This document shows positions 4,689-5,827 of a stretch of 5,827 nucleotides of DNA, in pieces. The position numbers and the translations under genes were made by a program. The DNA comes from Alphaproteobacteria bacterium. GTDB taxonomy: Bacteria > Pseudomonadota > Alphaproteobacteria > UBA3830. The first letter of the stretch is position 1. Every line of letters starts with the position of its first letter. The DNA lies in assembly GCA_025998735.1 (NCBI GenBank), contig BNWJ01000087.1, forward strand, positions 1-5,827, given 5' to 3'. The notes below the pieces were generated by a model, which ran no database searches, had not been told where the DNA came from, and saw only the letters and a program-made list of their open reading frames with translations.

Positions 4689-5501
4689 CTATATTTTAGC
4701 CGCTGTAATTGTTCTGCTTGTAGGCTCAGCTAACCGAACATTTGCCGGCAAGGCTCTAGCGGAACCATTAGCAGCGTAGTGTGCTATTGCATCATTGTGT
4801 ACAATTGTTTGTTTGCTATTGAGTATATTTTCTAAATTGATATTATGAGCTCTAGCATCTAGTTCTCCAAAACGACCGATATATCCGTTAATAACGTTAA
4901 TTTTCAAATTGAATTTTTCTACCGGATCACGCCCAATATGCTCAACTTCTACCTTTGCAACTTCATGATTTAAATTATCTAATAACCCTGCAGCAGAAAC
5001 ATCTATATCTATAAATTCTTTGAATACTTCTGTAACAGCCTTCTTTATAGCCTATTGGTCGCTTATTTTTGCCTCAGACAGCAATTTGCGTCCAAGAACA
5101 AGCTTGTCATTGAGTTCGTTAAAGGAGTCTCGTTTCTTATCATCATTGAGAGCATCAATACGCATAACACTCGCCCTTAAACTTTCAGAAATTTTTGCAG
5201 AATGAGATATATCTATCACTTTTTCAGCCCAATTCAACAACTCATAAATAAATTCATTGCGATCCATTCCGGCTGGAAGAATATTAAAAGCCTTTGGTCT
5301 AAGAACATTGATTTTGCTGGCAAGAGCTTGAGCGTCAGCTACTTTTTTTCGCGCAGCAGCATCTCCAGTCTGTGCCTGAGTATACGATATACTACCATCT
5401 CCATTCATTTTTCCGTACTTAACCGCATTCACGTTAGATGCAAAAAAACATAATATAGCTGCCAATATCTTTAAGTTGGCAGGCACAGTAACCGTTTTCA
5501 T
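4689..5501 (-). pseudogene. Family-1 paralogue interrupted by an in-frame amber codon
   Basis: ATG 5501 has AGGTGG five nt upstream; a GTG at 5510 is in frame but lies inside that site. Residues 1-26 are a signal peptide ending NVNA, then V and KYGKMNG, matching YGKMSG of the 660-residue protein. LPAGMDRNEFIYELLNW and IDALNDDKKRDSFNELNDKLVLGR also match it. Codon 150 is TAG (5054-5052), yet the same frame stays open for another 120 codons to TAG at 4691-4689. The part after the amber still aligns with the relative (AIKKAV versus TTEAAV, then LLDNLNHEV versus LLGTLKNDV, later ENIL versus DGIL). The first part alone would give a 149-residue exported protein. The gene is far shorter than the 660-residue copy and has no coiled coil or Ser tail. 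A recent inactivating mutation is simplest; read-through or suppression is possible. Confidence 0.8.
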
Positions 5502-5529
5502 ATTTACCACCTATTATTAACCTGAGACC

Positions 5530-5561
5530 ATAATATCAGCAAATAGTTAACAATTTGTTAA
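5530..5561 (-). promoter_or_regulatory. TTAAC-centred palindrome and possible promoter of the interrupted gene
   Basis: TTAACAATTTGTTAA (5547-5561) is a perfect 15-bp palindrome with one central base. Its minus-strand TTAACA (5561-5556) is a 5/6 match to a -35 box, but the nearest -10-like TATTAT (5535-5530) is 20 bp away, which is long. The palindrome lies 46 bp before ATG 5501, resembling the TTAAC-centred palindrome before the 660-residue paralogue. It may be an operator. Confidence 0.38.
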
Positions 5562-5615
5562 AATGAAGAGGTTTTTTTGAATTATTTTTTGAGACCACAA
5601 AAGAAGATGCATTTT

Positions 5616-5642
5616 GTTCGTTAGACACAACATCTAACGAAC
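5616..5642. repeat. Perfect 10-bp hairpin with 7-nt loop
   Basis: GTTCGTTAGA (5616-5625) and TCTAACGAAC (5633-5642) are exact inverted copies around CACAACA. Neither strand has a U-tract after the stem, so it is not a standard terminator. It could be a processing site, a protein-binding site, or the end of a transcript entering from the right. Confidence 0.6.
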
Positions 5643-5827
5643 CATGCCATTAAAAACTATATGTCACCAGCAGCCTAAAACTACTCCTACTAAGGCTTAT
5701 CACCCGTCTTGCACATTTTTCACGTGATCCATGGCACATGAGCCCACAACTCGTGAAAGAAAGTAGATGAGACGATCATCGAGAAGATGGTTGCCAACCC
5801 TTTTGTCAAAAATGATCTTTTAGATCT
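5643..5827. other. Right end without a certain gene; two edge-open frames
   Basis: On the minus strand one frame is open from the edge to TGA at 5722-5720 (35 codons, ending STFFHELWAHVPWIT). On the plus strand a frame after TGA near 5754 reads VDETIIEKMVANPFVKNDLL to the edge, which looks protein-like but has no normal start. Both overlap, so at most one is real; neither family is recognised. TTTCACG (5718-5724) and CGTGAAA (5752-5758) form a 7-bp inverted repeat here. Confidence 0.3.

Noticed and set aside
1..5827. CRISPR array
   Set aside because: No regularly spaced direct repeats are present.

Overview
The window looks like a piece of a moderately AT-rich genome of an intracellular alphaproteobacterium (Rickettsiales or Holosporales type). 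This rests on four things: a compound palindromic intergenic repeat of the kind common in those genomes, the start of an Rpn/PD-(D/E)XK-type transposase-nuclease, a cluster of secreted proteins with no recognisable homologues, and signs of gene decay. TGA, TAA and TAG all appear as stops, so the standard bacterial code fits. All well-supported genes are on the minus strand.

Layout from left to right. Positions 1-148 hold the N-terminus of an Rpn-like nuclease/transposase, with a good promoter at 178-207. Positions 208-862 hold no convincing gene: one small doubtful plus-strand ORF (622-807), an AT-rich stretch and a dense knot of inverted repeats around 569-688. Positions 863-2845 encode a 660-residue secreted coiled-coil protein with a Gly/Ser-rich tail. 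Positions 2846-3175 hold its leader, a 16-bp palindrome and a compound hairpin repeat. Three paralogous small proteins follow (3176-3586, 3733-4194, 4313-4669); two have signal peptides and the third has lost its own. At 4689-5501 lies a shorter relative of the 660-residue protein, interrupted in frame by one amber codon. The right end (5502-5827) has a palindrome, a strong hairpin and no clear gene.

The core is therefore two unrelated families of exported orphan proteins placed side by side and expanded by duplication. Family 1 comprises the 660-residue protein and the amber-interrupted gene. They share a YGKM(S/N)G motif just after the signal peptide, an EFIYELLNW motif and an IDALN..KR..FNEL.DKLV.GR block. 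Family 2 comprises the three tandem small proteins, which share S/TDD-x-F-x-x-VW, a TPL-x-x-F-x-(S/T)TGLL block and a C-terminal IPxP. In an intracellular bacterium such clusters are plausible host-interaction or envelope proteins, but nothing in the sequence proves a function.

The most interesting regulatory observation is in front of the two intact family-2 genes. In each, the Shine-Dalgarno sequence is one arm of an inverted repeat, and the arms differ between the genes by compensating changes. A sigma70-like promoter overlaps the distal arm in both. A transcript reading through from upstream would fold the ribosome site away, whereas one starting at the local promoter would lack the blocking arm.
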